NCBI RefSeq assembly: GCF_022662175.1
Contig: NZ_JAKMCR010000001.1
Span: forward strand, 558,001 to 622,000
Source: Aestuariivivens marinum
GTDB taxonomy: Bacteria; Bacteroidota; Bacteroidia; Flavobacteriales; Flavobacteriaceae
DNA length: 64,000 bases
Reading direction: 5' to 3'
The notes under the pieces were generated by a model that was not told the DNA's origin, made no database searches, and saw only the letters and a list, made by a program, of their open reading frames with translations. This document shows positions 51,780 to 59,992 of the stretch, piece by piece; position 1 is the first letter of the stretch, and each line of letters begins with the position of its first letter. Made by a program: the position numbers and the translations under genes.

Positions 51780-54545
51780 ATGAGGACATTTATTTTTGAT
51801 GTTTTAACAGACTTAAAAGAAAAACAAACAAATCTCACCGAAACCACTTTTATCTTACCAAGTAAAAGAGCAGGGCTTTTTTTAAAACATCAACTCCACA
51901 AATTTATTAATCGACCTATATTTTCTCCAAAAATATTGAGTATAGAAGAATTTGTAGAAGACTTATCAGCATTAAAAAAAATCCCAAACACAGAACTTCT
52001 TTTTCTGTTTTATAATAGCTATAAACAATTAACGCCAAAAGAAGACTTAGAGTCGTTTGAATCTTTCACTAAATGGGGACAGCTTTTATTACAGGATTTT
52101 AACGAAATTGATCGTTATTTAATTCTGCAGGAAAAAATATTCAACTACTTAAGTGCTATTAAAGAAGTTGAGCATCAACATTGGTCTTTAGAAACACCTC
52201 AAACCGATTTCATCAAAAAATACCTGTCTTTTTGGAATAAACTCAATAGTTATTACAACGATTTTACTCAATCTATGTTAGATGAAAATTCAGGATATCA
52301 AGGATTAATGTATCGCAAAGCTGTTGAAAATCTAAATGCATACATTCAAAATAATGGAAACAAAAGCCATGTGTTTTTAGGATTTAATGCACTTAACACA
52401 GCAGAAAAAAAAATAATTGAAGAATTACTGGAACATAATTTAGCTCAAATCTATTGGGACATAGACGCCACTTTTATTGAAAACAGGATACACGATGCAG
52501 GATTTTTTACAAGGCAACATAAAACGAAATGGAATTACTTTTCACATCACCCCTTTAACTGGATAACCAGCCATTATAGTAAACCAAAGAACATATCCAT
52601 ATATGGCATTCCAAAACAAGTTGGCCAGGCCAAATATATTGGCAACATTCTTAAGGATCTCCAAGAAGAAAATCCTTCTTTTCAAAATACAGCCATTGTT
52701 TTAGGAGATGAAAACCTATTAATTCCAGTGTTAAATTCTTTACCTAAAAATATTGGTGCATTAAACATTACTATGGGATTGCCATTAAAGTCCGTTCCTT
52801 TAGCCTCTTTATTTCAAACCTTATTAGAAATCCATAAAAAGGATTCCAAAACATTTTATTTTAAGGATCTTATTAAAATACTATCCCACCAATTTATTAG
52901 GCCTTTGTTTATAGTTGAAGGTGTAGATCATGCCTTGAGCATCATTAATACCATTAACAATACTAATTTGGTATATGTTACTCTTACAAAATTAAAGGAG
53001 ATGGTTACAGAGTGTCATGAGTTATTGGATATTCTTTTCTTGGATTGGGACACATCCATTGAACAAGTAATTGAAAACTGCACCGCTTTAATTCTATTAT
53101 TAAAAACACACCTAGACAAAAACAAATCATCAAACCTCCTTGCTTTAGAATATCTATTCCGTTTTAACACCCTATTTAATGAACTTTCTAGGCTTAATAC
53201 AACATATCACCACATTAAAGATGTTTCAGCCTTATATGGGGTCTATAAAGAAATTTTAGCTTCTGAAACTTTAGATTTTCAAGGAGAACCATTACAGGGC
53301 TTGCAAATTATGGGTATGCTGGAATCACGGGTATTGGATTTTGAAACGGTTATTATTTCATCTGTAAATGAAGGCCTATTACCAGCAGGTAAATCCAACA
53401 ACTCATTTATTCCCTTCGATGTTAAATTGGAAAACAATCTACCCACCTTTAAAGAGAAGGATGCCGTTTACACCTATCACTTTTATAGACTGTTACAGCG
53501 TGCAAAGAATGTTTACATCTTGTACAACACCGAAGCTGATGTGCTGGTCGGCGGCGAAAAAAGTCGTTTTATTACCCAATTGGAAATAGAAAACATTCAC
53601 AACATCAATCATAATATTATTGCTCCAGAGGTACCAATAATTAAATCTTTGCCGAATAGCATACAAAAAACCAGCGATGTTATAACTACTTTAAAATCTA
53701 TTGCAGAAAAAGGGTTTTCACCATCATCGCTAACAAATTACATAAGAAATCCAATAGACTTCTATTATGAAAAAGTACTTGGTATAAAAGAGCTCGAAGA
53801 CGTTGAAGAAACCGTTGCAGCAAACACTTTGGGAACGGTAGTACACAATACTTTGGAAGCGTTTTATAAGCCATTAGAGGGACAATTTCTAACACCTGAA
53901 ATCATCAAAGCTCATAAATCCAATATTTCCAAAACAGTTACACTTCATTTTAAGAAGGAATATAAAGCTGGTGATATTACAAAGGGCAAAAACTTAATCA
54001 TCTTTGAAATTGCCAAACGTTATGTTGCGAATTTTTTAGACTTGGAATTAAAACAACTGGAAGCTGGAAACACCATAAAGATTTTAGCTATCGAAGTCAA
54101 TAATGTAGTCCCCATTAATATTCCAGAGTTAGGATTTCCTATTAACTTAACTGGCAAAGTTGATCGAGTAGATGAATACAATGGTATGGTAAGGCTTATA
54201 GATTATAAAACGGGAAACGTTCAGCAAAATAAGGTAGAAATTGTCGATTGGGAAGATCTTACTACAGACTATACTAAATACAGTAAGAGCTTCCAAGTAC
54301 TTACCTATTCTTATATGATGTCACAATCTAACCATATAAAATTACCAATAGAAGCTGGAATTATATCGTTTAAGAACTTAAATTCAGGATTTATTAAGTT
54401 TACAAAAAAAGATAAAGCAGGTTATGGAGCTAGAAAAGAGGCTTTAATTACTCAAGAAACCCTCTCCCATTTTGAAACTGAACTTAAAAAACTGATTGTT
54501 GAAATCTGTAACCCCACTATTGATTTTGTTGAAAAAGAAGTTTAA
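51780..54545 (+). CDS. AddB-like PD-(D/E)XK nuclease
   Basis: The 921-residue protein has an N-terminal UvrD-like fold without a working Walker A motif (TTFILPSKRAGLFLKHQLH), the family block MGMLESRVLDFETVIISS with NEGLLP, and a C-terminal nuclease with LTNYIRNPIDFYYEKVLGI, a GTVVHNTLE helix and MVRLIDYKTGNVQ. The cysteines that hold the Fe-S cluster of Bacillus AddB are not seen: the position normally CP-F is NP-F. It is the likely partner of the AddA-like protein. Confidence 0.88.
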   Translation: MRTFIFDVLTDLKEKQTNLTETTFILPSKRAGLFLKHQLHKFINRPIFSPKILSIEEFVEDLSALKKIPNTELLFLFYNSYKQLTPKEDLESFESFTKWGQLLLQDFNEIDRYLILQEKIFNYLSAIKEVEHQHWSLETPQTDFIKKYLSFWNKLNSYYNDFTQSMLDENSGYQGLMYRKAVENLNAYIQNNGNKSHVFLGFNALNTAEKKIIEELLEHNLAQIYWDIDATFIENRIHDAGFFTRQHKTKWNYFSHHPFNWITSHYSKPKNISIYGIPKQVGQAKYIGNILKDLQEENPSFQNTAIVLGDENLLIPVLNSLPKNIGALNITMGLPLKSVPLASLFQTLLEIHKKDSKTFYFKDLIKILSHQFIRPLFIVEGVDHALSIINTINNTNLVYVTLTKLKEMVTECHELLDILFLDWDTSIEQVIENCTALILLLKTHLDKNKSSNLLALEYLFRFNTLFNELSRLNTTYHHIKDVSALYGVYKEILASETLDFQGEPLQGLQIMGMLESRVLDFETVIISSVNEGLLPAGKSNNSFIPFDVKLENNLPTFKEKDAVYTYHFYRLLQRAKNVYILYNTEADVLVGGEKSRFITQLEIENIHNINHNIIAPEVPIIKSLPNSIQKTSDVITTLKSIAEKGFSPSSLTNYIRNPIDFYYEKVLGIKELEDVEETVAANTLGTVVHNTLEAFYKPLEGQFLTPEIIKAHKSNISKTVTLHFKKEYKAGDITKGKNLIIFEIAKRYVANFLDLELKQLEAGNTIKILAIEVNNVVPINIPELGFPINLTGKVDRVDEYNGMVRLIDYKTGNVQQNKVEIVDWEDLTTDYTKYSKSFQVLTYSYMMSQSNHIKLPIEAGIISFKNLNSGFIKFTKKDKAGYGARKEALITQETLSHFETELKKLIVEICNPTIDFVEKEV

Positions 54546-55387
54546 TGATGACCATCCAAAAAAACATAATTATTGAAGGCAAACACAACAAACCCATATT
54601 GGTCGATGTTTTTTATACTGAAGACAACTCACCAAAACCTATAGTCATATTTTGTCATGGCTATAAAGGGTTTAAGGATTGGGGTGCTTGGAATTTAATG
54701 GCCAATGCATTTGCCAAAGCGGGTTTTTGTTTTATAAAATTCAATTTCTCACACAATGGCGGCACAGTAGAACAACCTATAGATTTCCCCGATTTGGATG
54801 CTTTCGGCAAAAATAATTATACTAAAGAACTGGACGACCTAGAAACCGTAATTGATTGGTGTTTTAATAGTGACCCTATAAAAACCGAAGGCGACTTAAA
54901 AAACATTAGCTTAATTGGGCACAGTCGGGGCGGGGGCATTGTGACCATAAAAGCTCAGGAAGATCCACGCATAAAAAAAGTGATAAGCCTGGCAGGAGTT
55001 TGTGATTTTGGAAAACGAACAGCCACAACAGGTGATGTACAACAGTGGAAAAAAGATGGGGTTAAATATGTTTTAAACGGACGCACGAAACAACAAATGC
55101 CCCATTACTATCAGTTTTATGAAGATTTTATTGCCAACGAAGAGCGATTGACCATTAAACGTGCCGTTTCACAATTTAAGGTACCATATTTAATTATTCA
55201 TGGAGACGCAGATATCAGTGTGCTTATTGATGAAGCTTACCAGCTCCATAAATGGAACAACAATAGTGAATTACATATTGTTGAGGGAGCCAATCATGTT
55301 TTTGGGGCTCATCATCCATGGTTGGAAAAGAAAATGCCCACTTTGTTGCAAACTGCAACCTATAAAATCATTAACTTTTTAAAATAA
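54545..55387 (+). CDS. alpha/beta hydrolase
   Basis: The 280-residue serine hydrolase has the oxyanion loop IVIFCHGYKGFKDWGAWN, the nucleophile elbow LIGHSRGGGIV, the acid region YLIIHGDADISVLIDEA and the catalytic His in GANHVFGAHHPW. It resembles dienelactone hydrolase or peptidase-like members, substrate unknown. Its ATG overlaps the addB stop (TAATG), so translation is coupled to addB. Confidence 0.9.
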   Translation: MMTIQKNIIIEGKHNKPILVDVFYTEDNSPKPIVIFCHGYKGFKDWGAWNLMANAFAKAGFCFIKFNFSHNGGTVEQPIDFPDLDAFGKNNYTKELDDLETVIDWCFNSDPIKTEGDLKNISLIGHSRGGGIVTIKAQEDPRIKKVISLAGVCDFGKRTATTGDVQQWKKDGVKYVLNGRTKQQMPHYYQFYEDFIANEERLTIKRAVSQFKVPYLIIHGDADISVLIDEAYQLHKWNNNSELHIVEGANHVFGAHHPWLEKKMPTLLQTATYKIINFLK

Positions 55388-55423
55388 AAAAGACCTCCAA
55401 TTCCTCGAAAGCTTTTCTATTGC

Positions 55424-55435
55424 TGTGGAGAAGAT
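55424..55435. repeat. fragment matching the 3' end of tRNA-Ala
   Basis: TGTGGAGAAGAT here is identical to 55514-55525, which covers the 3' end of the tRNA gene. The copies are 90 bp apart in direct orientation, like the att duplications left by integrated elements. Confidence 0.5.
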
Positions 55436-55441
55436 TGAGCT

Positions 55442-55463
55442 CCCTTCGGCTCTGCTCAGGACA
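55442..55463. repeat. CCCTTCGGCTCTGCTCAGGACA repeat
   Basis: This is the best of three related copies (others at 42379 and 46152). It lies between the tRNA terminator and the tRNA 3'-end fragment. Confidence 0.5.
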
Positions 55464-55485
55464 GGCTTCTCGCCCGAAACAAAAC

Positions 55486-55511
55486 AAAAATCCACCGCAG
55501 ATGCGGTGGAT
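55486..55511 (-). terminator. terminator of tRNA-Ala
   Basis: ATCCACCGCA/TGCGGTGGAT (55490-55499 and 55502-55511) is a perfect 10-bp stem. On the minus strand it begins 4 nt after the tRNA and is followed by a T run. Confidence 0.9.
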
Positions 55512-55515
55512 TATG

Positions 55516-55589
55516 TGGAGAAGATCGGGCTCGAACCGACGACCTCTTGACTGCCAGTCAAGCGCTCTAGCCAACTGAGCTACATCCCC
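55516..55589 (-). tRNA. tRNA-Ala (anticodon GGC)
   Basis: The minus strand folds as a full 74-nt cloverleaf: acceptor GGGGATG/CTTCTCC, D arm GCTC...GAGC, anticodon stem CTTGA/TCAAG with loop CTGGCAG (anticodon GGC, reading GCC and GCU), and T arm GTCGG-TTCGAGC-CCGAT. The alanine identity pair G3-U70 is present and the discriminator is A. CCA is not encoded. The acceptor has a U6-U67 mismatch. Confidence 0.96.
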
Positions 55590-55652
55590 AATTATAGTAT
55601 TTATAGTGTTTACAAGGCTTTTGCCGATTTTAAGCAAACTTGCATTTCACAG

Positions 55653-55686
55653 CAAAAGTATGCAAATGTATACATTTTAATGCAAA
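55653..55686 (-). promoter_or_regulatory. promoter of tRNA-Ala
   Basis: On the minus strand TTTG (55686-55683) is followed after 22 nt by TACTTTTG (55660-55653). Transcription would start near 55646, about 57 nt before the mature tRNA. Confidence 0.6.
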
Positions 55687-55710
55687 AACCCACCACCAAA
55701 ACCCACCACC
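55685..55710. repeat. 2 x 13-bp tandem repeat AAAACCCACCACC
   Basis: Two exact copies of AAAACCCACCACC are followed by AATTTAATTTTT. A related sequence (ACCACCACCATAGCCCACC, then AAATTAAATTTTT) lies at about 56546-56580. The pair brackets the small membrane-protein gene. Confidence 0.7.
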
Positions 55711-55935
55711 AATTTAATTTTTTTTTTGCCGAATAAGAAAGGTAGATTTTGAAGGTACTATTTTATTCATGTAAAGCTAATTGTACCAATTGTCAACCGA
55801 GTATTTCACAGTTTCTACAAACAGGCATTTCCAAACGTTGAACCAAAAAAGTTCAAGGTCTTAAGGAAAGCCTATTTATCCTATTTGAAAAAATCACATC
55901 TGTGATTGTAATATATGTGTGGGTAACTAAAATAG

Positions 55936-56205
55936 CTATTTAAAAACCCTTTTTATTATGGCAATGAGTGCGGCTATGGCTATAGCCAAAAGAGCTACTC
56001 CAACAATACAATAGGAAATAACAGTTAGCCAACCTTGGATGGCAACTAATGTTGGATGGTTTGGAGTTGTTCCTTCAATAATTTGCGTGATTCCTTCAAC
56101 TAAGTGTGCAAAACCAAAAATTAGGGGAATCTGACAAGCAACAACTGAAATGATTATAATAACAACATTCCACAGAATAGGCACTTTTAAGAATGGATTT
56201 TTCAT
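55936..56205 (-). CDS. small two-span membrane protein, hypothetical
   Basis: From the ATG at 56205 the protein has 89 residues; an in-frame ATG lies two codons earlier. It shows two hydrophobic segments, VPILWNVVIIIISVVACQIP and a longer C-terminal one (about 60-86) ending in the basic KRVFK. The loop between them holds EGITQIIEGTTPNHPT. I recognise no family. It is bracketed by the direct repeats at 55896 and 56481, which suggests it belongs to an inserted or rearranged segment. Confidence 0.55.
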   Translation of the reverse strand: MKNPFLKVPILWNVVIIIISVVACQIPLIFGFAHLVEGITQIIEGTTPNHPTLVAIQGWLTVISYCIVGVALLAIAIAALIAIIKRVFK

Positions 56206-56211
56206 TACCAT

Positions 56212-56744
56212 TTAATTTTATATTTAGCATCTTTTTATACATAATTTAATCATTAAACCTTATATCGCTCTACTTTTATTGTAACTTCCATTTTTACCAT
56301 GATTGTTATATTTATAATCATCATTGCTTTTGGAACATGTAAACATGGTCACTGTCAGTATCGACATAAAAACCATTTATAGTTTAATGTTAAAAGATAT
56401 TATTTGAGAAATTATCAGGAAATGATATTGGTCAGTACAGGAGTTAATTTAGTTTGGAATTATTTATGCATCATATAATTACATCTGTGATTGTGTGATG
56501 TGGAGAATCTATTGTTAGTTAGTAACTACTTTTATTAAAAAAAACCACCACCATAGCCCACCTCAAATTAAATTTTTATATGGTCCACAGCTAAATTTAT
56601 TATGATAATTAGTCTGTAGGACTTATCTTTAAAGTTCTATAGATAAACACCTATTTTGGTGTATGTATAATAAACATAAACACAATGTGTTTATACAGTT
56701 GTTGGGCATAACAGAGTATGAATTACAAAACAAATATTTAAAAT
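56212..56744. other. 533-bp gap with repeats and no convincing gene
   Basis: The region is very AT-rich. It contains ACATCTGTGATTGT (56481-56494), a 10-nt match to the tRNA 3' end (ATGTGGAGAA, 56498-56507), the CCACC-rich repeat (56546-56580), and the dyad ATAAACACA-A-TGTGTTTAT (56676-56694) followed by CAGTTGTTGGGCATAAC. A 27-codon frame at 56299-56382 starts with a hydrophobic run but is too short to call. Confidence 0.5.
56676..56711. repeat. cassette-boundary-like element A
   Basis: A perfect 9-bp dyad (ATAAACACA/TGTGTTTAT, 1-nt centre) is followed by CAGTTGTTGGGCATAAC. GTTGGGC fits the GTTRRRY core of integron attC sites. The partner core is not clear, so the assignment is tentative. 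Confidence 0.3.
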
Positions 56745-57221
56745 ATGAACACTAAAAATTTACCATTTATTGCTTTATCAATTTTGTTTCTTTTGTTTTC
56801 ATGTACTACTAAAGTTGACTCGGATAATGAAAAAACAGATGTAATAGAAGCCATTAATCAATTATATCGGTCCTTTGAAAATAAGGATATTGACCTTATG
56901 TCAGAAATTATGGCTCATGACGAAAGTATGCTTAGTTTTGGTACTGGTATTTCCGACCTTCACAATAGTTGGTCTGAATGGAGAAAAAATCACATAGCTC
57001 AATTTGAAGGATTTGATAAGGCCGAAATCTATTCCAAAAAAATGAATATCTATCTGAGTCAGAATTGTGATGTTGCTTGGTTTGCAGATGTCAATGATTG
57101 GATATTAGTTATTGATAATGAAAATATACAATTGAGTGATATTAGAATTACAGGTGTACTTGAAAAAAGAAATAATTCTTGGAAAATTGTTCAAATCCAT
57201 GCTTCAGTTCCTCAGAACTAA
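56745..57221 (+). CDS. SnoaL/NTF2-like domain lipoprotein
   Basis: The 158-residue protein has a lipoprotein signal (FIALSILFLLFSC, lipid Cys20). An NTF2-like cone-fold domain follows: VIEAINQLYRSFENKDIDLM, SMLSFGTGISDLHNSWSEW, AWFADVNDWILVID and ITGVLEKRNNSWKIVQIHAS. Such SnoaL_3-type proteins bind small ligands or act as immunity or sensing domains; no function can be assigned. It sits in the accessory stretch downstream of tRNA-Ala, flanked by boundary-like repeats. Confidence 0.82.
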   Translation: MNTKNLPFIALSILFLLFSCTTKVDSDNEKTDVIEAINQLYRSFENKDIDLMSEIMAHDESMLSFGTGISDLHNSWSEWRKNHIAQFEGFDKAEIYSKKMNIYLSQNCDVAWFADVNDWILVIDNENIQLSDIRITGVLEKRNNSWKIVQIHASVPQN

Positions 57222-57237
57222 TCTGAATAAAAACGAC

Positions 57238-57320
57238 TATGTCCATTACTGTGTAAAACGTCCATCCGCCCTTTGAGAGTATACGGCGTTTACCCTTGAC
57301 CGTTGTGCTTCATTAAAACC
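57238..57320. repeat. cassette-boundary-like element B
   Basis: The region can fold by CGCC/GGCG (57268-57271 and 57289-57292) inside an outer imperfect GTAAAACG/CGTTTAC stem. It ends in CCGTTGTGCTTCATT, which resembles CCGTTCTACTTCAATT at the end of element C. Confidence 0.35.
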
Positions 57321-57332
57321 ATTCAATGACCA

Positions 57333-58085
57333 ATGATAAAATTCTTTAGAAAAATTAGACAAAAACTACTCTCCAAAAATAAATTCAGCAAATACCTTGT
57401 TTATGCCATTGGAGAAATTATACTCGTTGTAATAGGAATTTTGATTGCCCTTCAAATCAATAATTGGAATGAAAACAGAAAAAAAAATAAAGAGGAACAA
57501 CATTATTTAAATGATCTTAAAACAGAATTCTCAAGAAACCTAATGACATTAGAGCATTTAATAAAGAATAGTGATTTTTATTTCGAAAATGCCTTAAAGC
57601 TTGCCAATTACACATTAACAGATTCACTAAACCTTTCTGAACCTGAATTAAACTACCTGCTGTTTAATAGCATAATTCCTGAAGTTCAATACAGACCTGC
57701 CCCTGGCACACTAAACGAAATTCTGAACTCGGGAAAATTGGAGATAATTACCAATAGCGAATTAAGGTCTAAATTATCTTCTTGGAATGGAATTCTATTA
57801 AAAGTCCGTTTTCAAGAAGAAGAGCATGCCTATACCAGATTAAAAATTTTGGATATGATTTACACCCAAGGAGAATTTCGAAATGGCTATATAGATACTA
57901 ATTTCAAGAAATTTGGTTTAATGCCTAGAAACACAGAATCTTCAAACATACAATTACTGAATAAGCAGGAATTTGATAATTTAATTTCTGTCTTTTATTT
58001 GACTGGAAAATATCTAAATGAAAATTATTATGGTGAGCTCAAACTTAATATTGCAGAGATAATAGATTTGATTGATAAAGGATAA
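57333..58085 (+). CDS. DUF6090 family membrane protein
   Basis: The 250-residue protein carries the family signature YAIGEIILVVIGILIALQIN followed by NWNENRKK, a single membrane segment (about 25-45) after a basic N-terminus. The remaining 200 residues are extracytoplasmic, helical and rich in Glu, Asn and Leu. DUF6090 proteins are numerous in flavobacterial genomes and have no known function. It precedes the phospholipase-D gene by 74 bp on the same strand. Confidence 0.9.
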   Translation: MIKFFRKIRQKLLSKNKFSKYLVYAIGEIILVVIGILIALQINNWNENRKKNKEEQHYLNDLKTEFSRNLMTLEHLIKNSDFYFENALKLANYTLTDSLNLSEPELNYLLFNSIIPEVQYRPAPGTLNEILNSGKLEIITNSELRSKLSSWNGILLKVRFQEEEHAYTRLKILDMIYTQGEFRNGYIDTNFKKFGLMPRNTESSNIQLLNKQEFDNLISVFYLTGKYLNENYYGELKLNIAEIIDLIDKG

Positions 58086-58159
58086 AAACATGTATAATTA
58101 TTTTGGTTGAATTTTAATTATTAACTTTAGCAATATTGTCAGGACAATACATATTAAAT

Positions 58160-59710
58160 ATGAAAAATTGCATTGAATCAATCATGAAATTGAGCACTTA
58201 CTATATGATTGGTTTGATTACATTGGCTTCTTGTATTTCAAAGAATAACGAATATCAAGAAACAGACTTTTGTACTAGTATTCACCGAAATGACACGTTA
58301 TCACTTTCCAATGAACTTGAAGATATAAAGGGACAAATGGATACCCTTACGGGCGTTTACGTCCTAGAAGATGGTAGTGGCTCTATGGTGGCCAGGGCAT
58401 GGTTAAGTGAATATGCCGAAAAGACCATAGATGTTCAATATTTTATTTTTTCAATGGACAATGTTGGACTTATTGCTTGTGACTATTTGATAAGAGCGGC
58501 TGATCGAGGGGTTCAAGTTAGAATTCTTGTTGATGATATAATGGTTGATGCTGACATTCAAGATATATTAATGTTTAATTCTCACGAAAATATTACAGTC
58601 AAAATTTATAATCCAGGGGTCAATTTGGGCAAGAACATTTTTAGTAAGATCAAGAAATTTACATCAGATTTTCGATCTGCCAATCAACGGATGCATAACA
58701 AAACCTTTATTGTAGATGGTAAAATAGTAATAACTGGTGGTCGGAATATTGCTGATGAATATTTTGACTATGATCACGAATATAATTTTCGGGATAGGGA
58801 TATTCTATTGTTTGGTAAGGTATCAAAAGAAGTGAATACATCCTTCGATGAATTTTGGAGTAGCTCATTAAGTATAAATGTAAAAGATATTATAAACGAA
58901 GATCCGGGTATAGTCTATCCCAAAAATAGATTTGATAAGCTTCATGAATATGCCTGTAATCCAGATAACTTTTGGCCACAAGTGAGAGAACGTATAGCGA
59001 ATTTACCAGCTGCATTCAATAAAATAAAGAACTCTGGCGAGCTGGTTTGGCTGGATGATGTCGAGTTTATTTCAGACATACCAGGTAAAAACGATGGCAC
59101 TTATGGTCTAGGAGGAGGTGGAGTTTCAACTAATGCCTTAATTGATCTTATTAAAAATGCCAAATCATCTATTGATATTCAGACACCTTATCTAATTACA
59201 ACTGAGCTAAGTCGAAATTTATTCAAAGAAGCAGTAGAACGTGGAGTGAAAATTAGAATACTCACTAACAGTCTTGCTTCAACAGATAATGTTGAGGCTT
59301 TCGGTGGCTATCAAAGTGACAGAGAAAAATTACTGAGGACAGGTGTTCGCATATATGAATATCGTCCTGATGCTTTAGAACGAACTAGAATAATGACCAG
59401 TGAGCTACAAGAAACGTTGCACTATAAACCAATATTTGGACTTCATGCAAAATCAATGGTTATTGATAAAAAAACAACTGTTATAGGAACATTTAATCTG
59501 GATCCTAGAAGTGCCAATTTGAACACGGAGTGCATTGTTATTATTAAATCAGATAAAATTTCAAAAGGAGTATTAGTTGGAATGGAAGAAGAATTCCAAC
59601 CTGAAAACTCTTGGGAAACAACATTAGACTACAATCCTGATTTCGAAGTCAATAAGATTAAACGGTTAAAAACTTGGACCAGAAAAATTATTCCTAAAGA
59701 CATTTTGTAA
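58160..59710 (+). CDS. phospholipase D / cardiolipin synthase-like lipoprotein
   Basis: The 516-residue protein (start at ATG 58160; ATG 58184 and an upstream TTG are alternatives) has a lipoprotein-like signal ending GLITLASC. It has two HKD motifs, HNKTFIVDGKIVITGGRNIA and HAKSMVIDKKTTVIGTFNLD, each with the downstream GG/GT-N element. This two-HKD architecture transfers or hydrolyses phosphatidyl groups. A lipoprotein version suggests an envelope location. The role could be lipid remodelling or an effector; no context decides. Confidence 0.88.
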   Translation: MKNCIESIMKLSTYYMIGLITLASCISKNNEYQETDFCTSIHRNDTLSLSNELEDIKGQMDTLTGVYVLEDGSGSMVARAWLSEYAEKTIDVQYFIFSMDNVGLIACDYLIRAADRGVQVRILVDDIMVDADIQDILMFNSHENITVKIYNPGVNLGKNIFSKIKKFTSDFRSANQRMHNKTFIVDGKIVITGGRNIADEYFDYDHEYNFRDRDILLFGKVSKEVNTSFDEFWSSSLSINVKDIINEDPGIVYPKNRFDKLHEYACNPDNFWPQVRERIANLPAAFNKIKNSGELVWLDDVEFISDIPGKNDGTYGLGGGGVSTNALIDLIKNAKSSIDIQTPYLITTELSRNLFKEAVERGVKIRILTNSLASTDNVEAFGGYQSDREKLLRTGVRIYEYRPDALERTRIMTSELQETLHYKPIFGLHAKSMVIDKKTTVIGTFNLDPRSANLNTECIVIIKSDKISKGVLVGMEEEFQPENSWETTLDYNPDFEVNKIKRLKTWTRKIIPKDIL

Positions 59711-59715
59711 GTAAA

Positions 59716-59776
59716 TGACACGGTTGCTAACACAACCTAAACTACTTTAAAACGTAGTTTAGCCTAACCGTTCTAC
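59716..59776. repeat. cassette-boundary-like element C / hairpin after the PLD gene
   Basis: CTAAACTAC/GTAGTTTAG (59737-59745 and 59754-59762) is a perfect 9-bp stem with an 8-nt loop. It is enclosed by an outer CGGTT/AACCG pairing and followed by CCGTTCTACTTCAATT. There is no T run, so it is a poor terminator. GCCTAAC inside fits an attC RYYYAAC core. Confidence 0.4.
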
Positions 59777-59992
59777 TTCAATTATGATTCGTCCTGAATA
59801 AAGTCTACATAATTTTAACATTATACGCAAAAATGACAAAGTGATTAGATGTTAAATCGAATCGTTTAAATTGAAGATTTTAGACAAACTTACAACCGAA
59901 AAACTTAACAAAAGAAAAAAATTACGCATATCGCACAGCTACAAAAAGAGGTTTAAAAGTTTAAAAACTAAAGAACCCTCCCCTAGAAGAAA

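Larger units (their letters stand above)
55590..55935. other. intergenic region upstream of tRNA-Ala, with repeats
   Basis: No gene is seen in these 346 bases. They hold the tRNA promoter (55653-55686), a 13-bp tandem repeat (55685-55710) with a T run after it, and ACATCTGTGATTGT (55896-55909), which recurs at 56481-56494. Confidence 0.6.

Noticed and set aside
55371-55637. 88-codon minus-strand frame
   Set aside because: It runs straight through the tRNA-Ala gene and its terminator.
56299-56382. 27-codon frame with a hydrophobic start and a His/Lys-rich end
   Set aside because: Too short, with no terminator or conserved context; mentioned only in the description of the gap.
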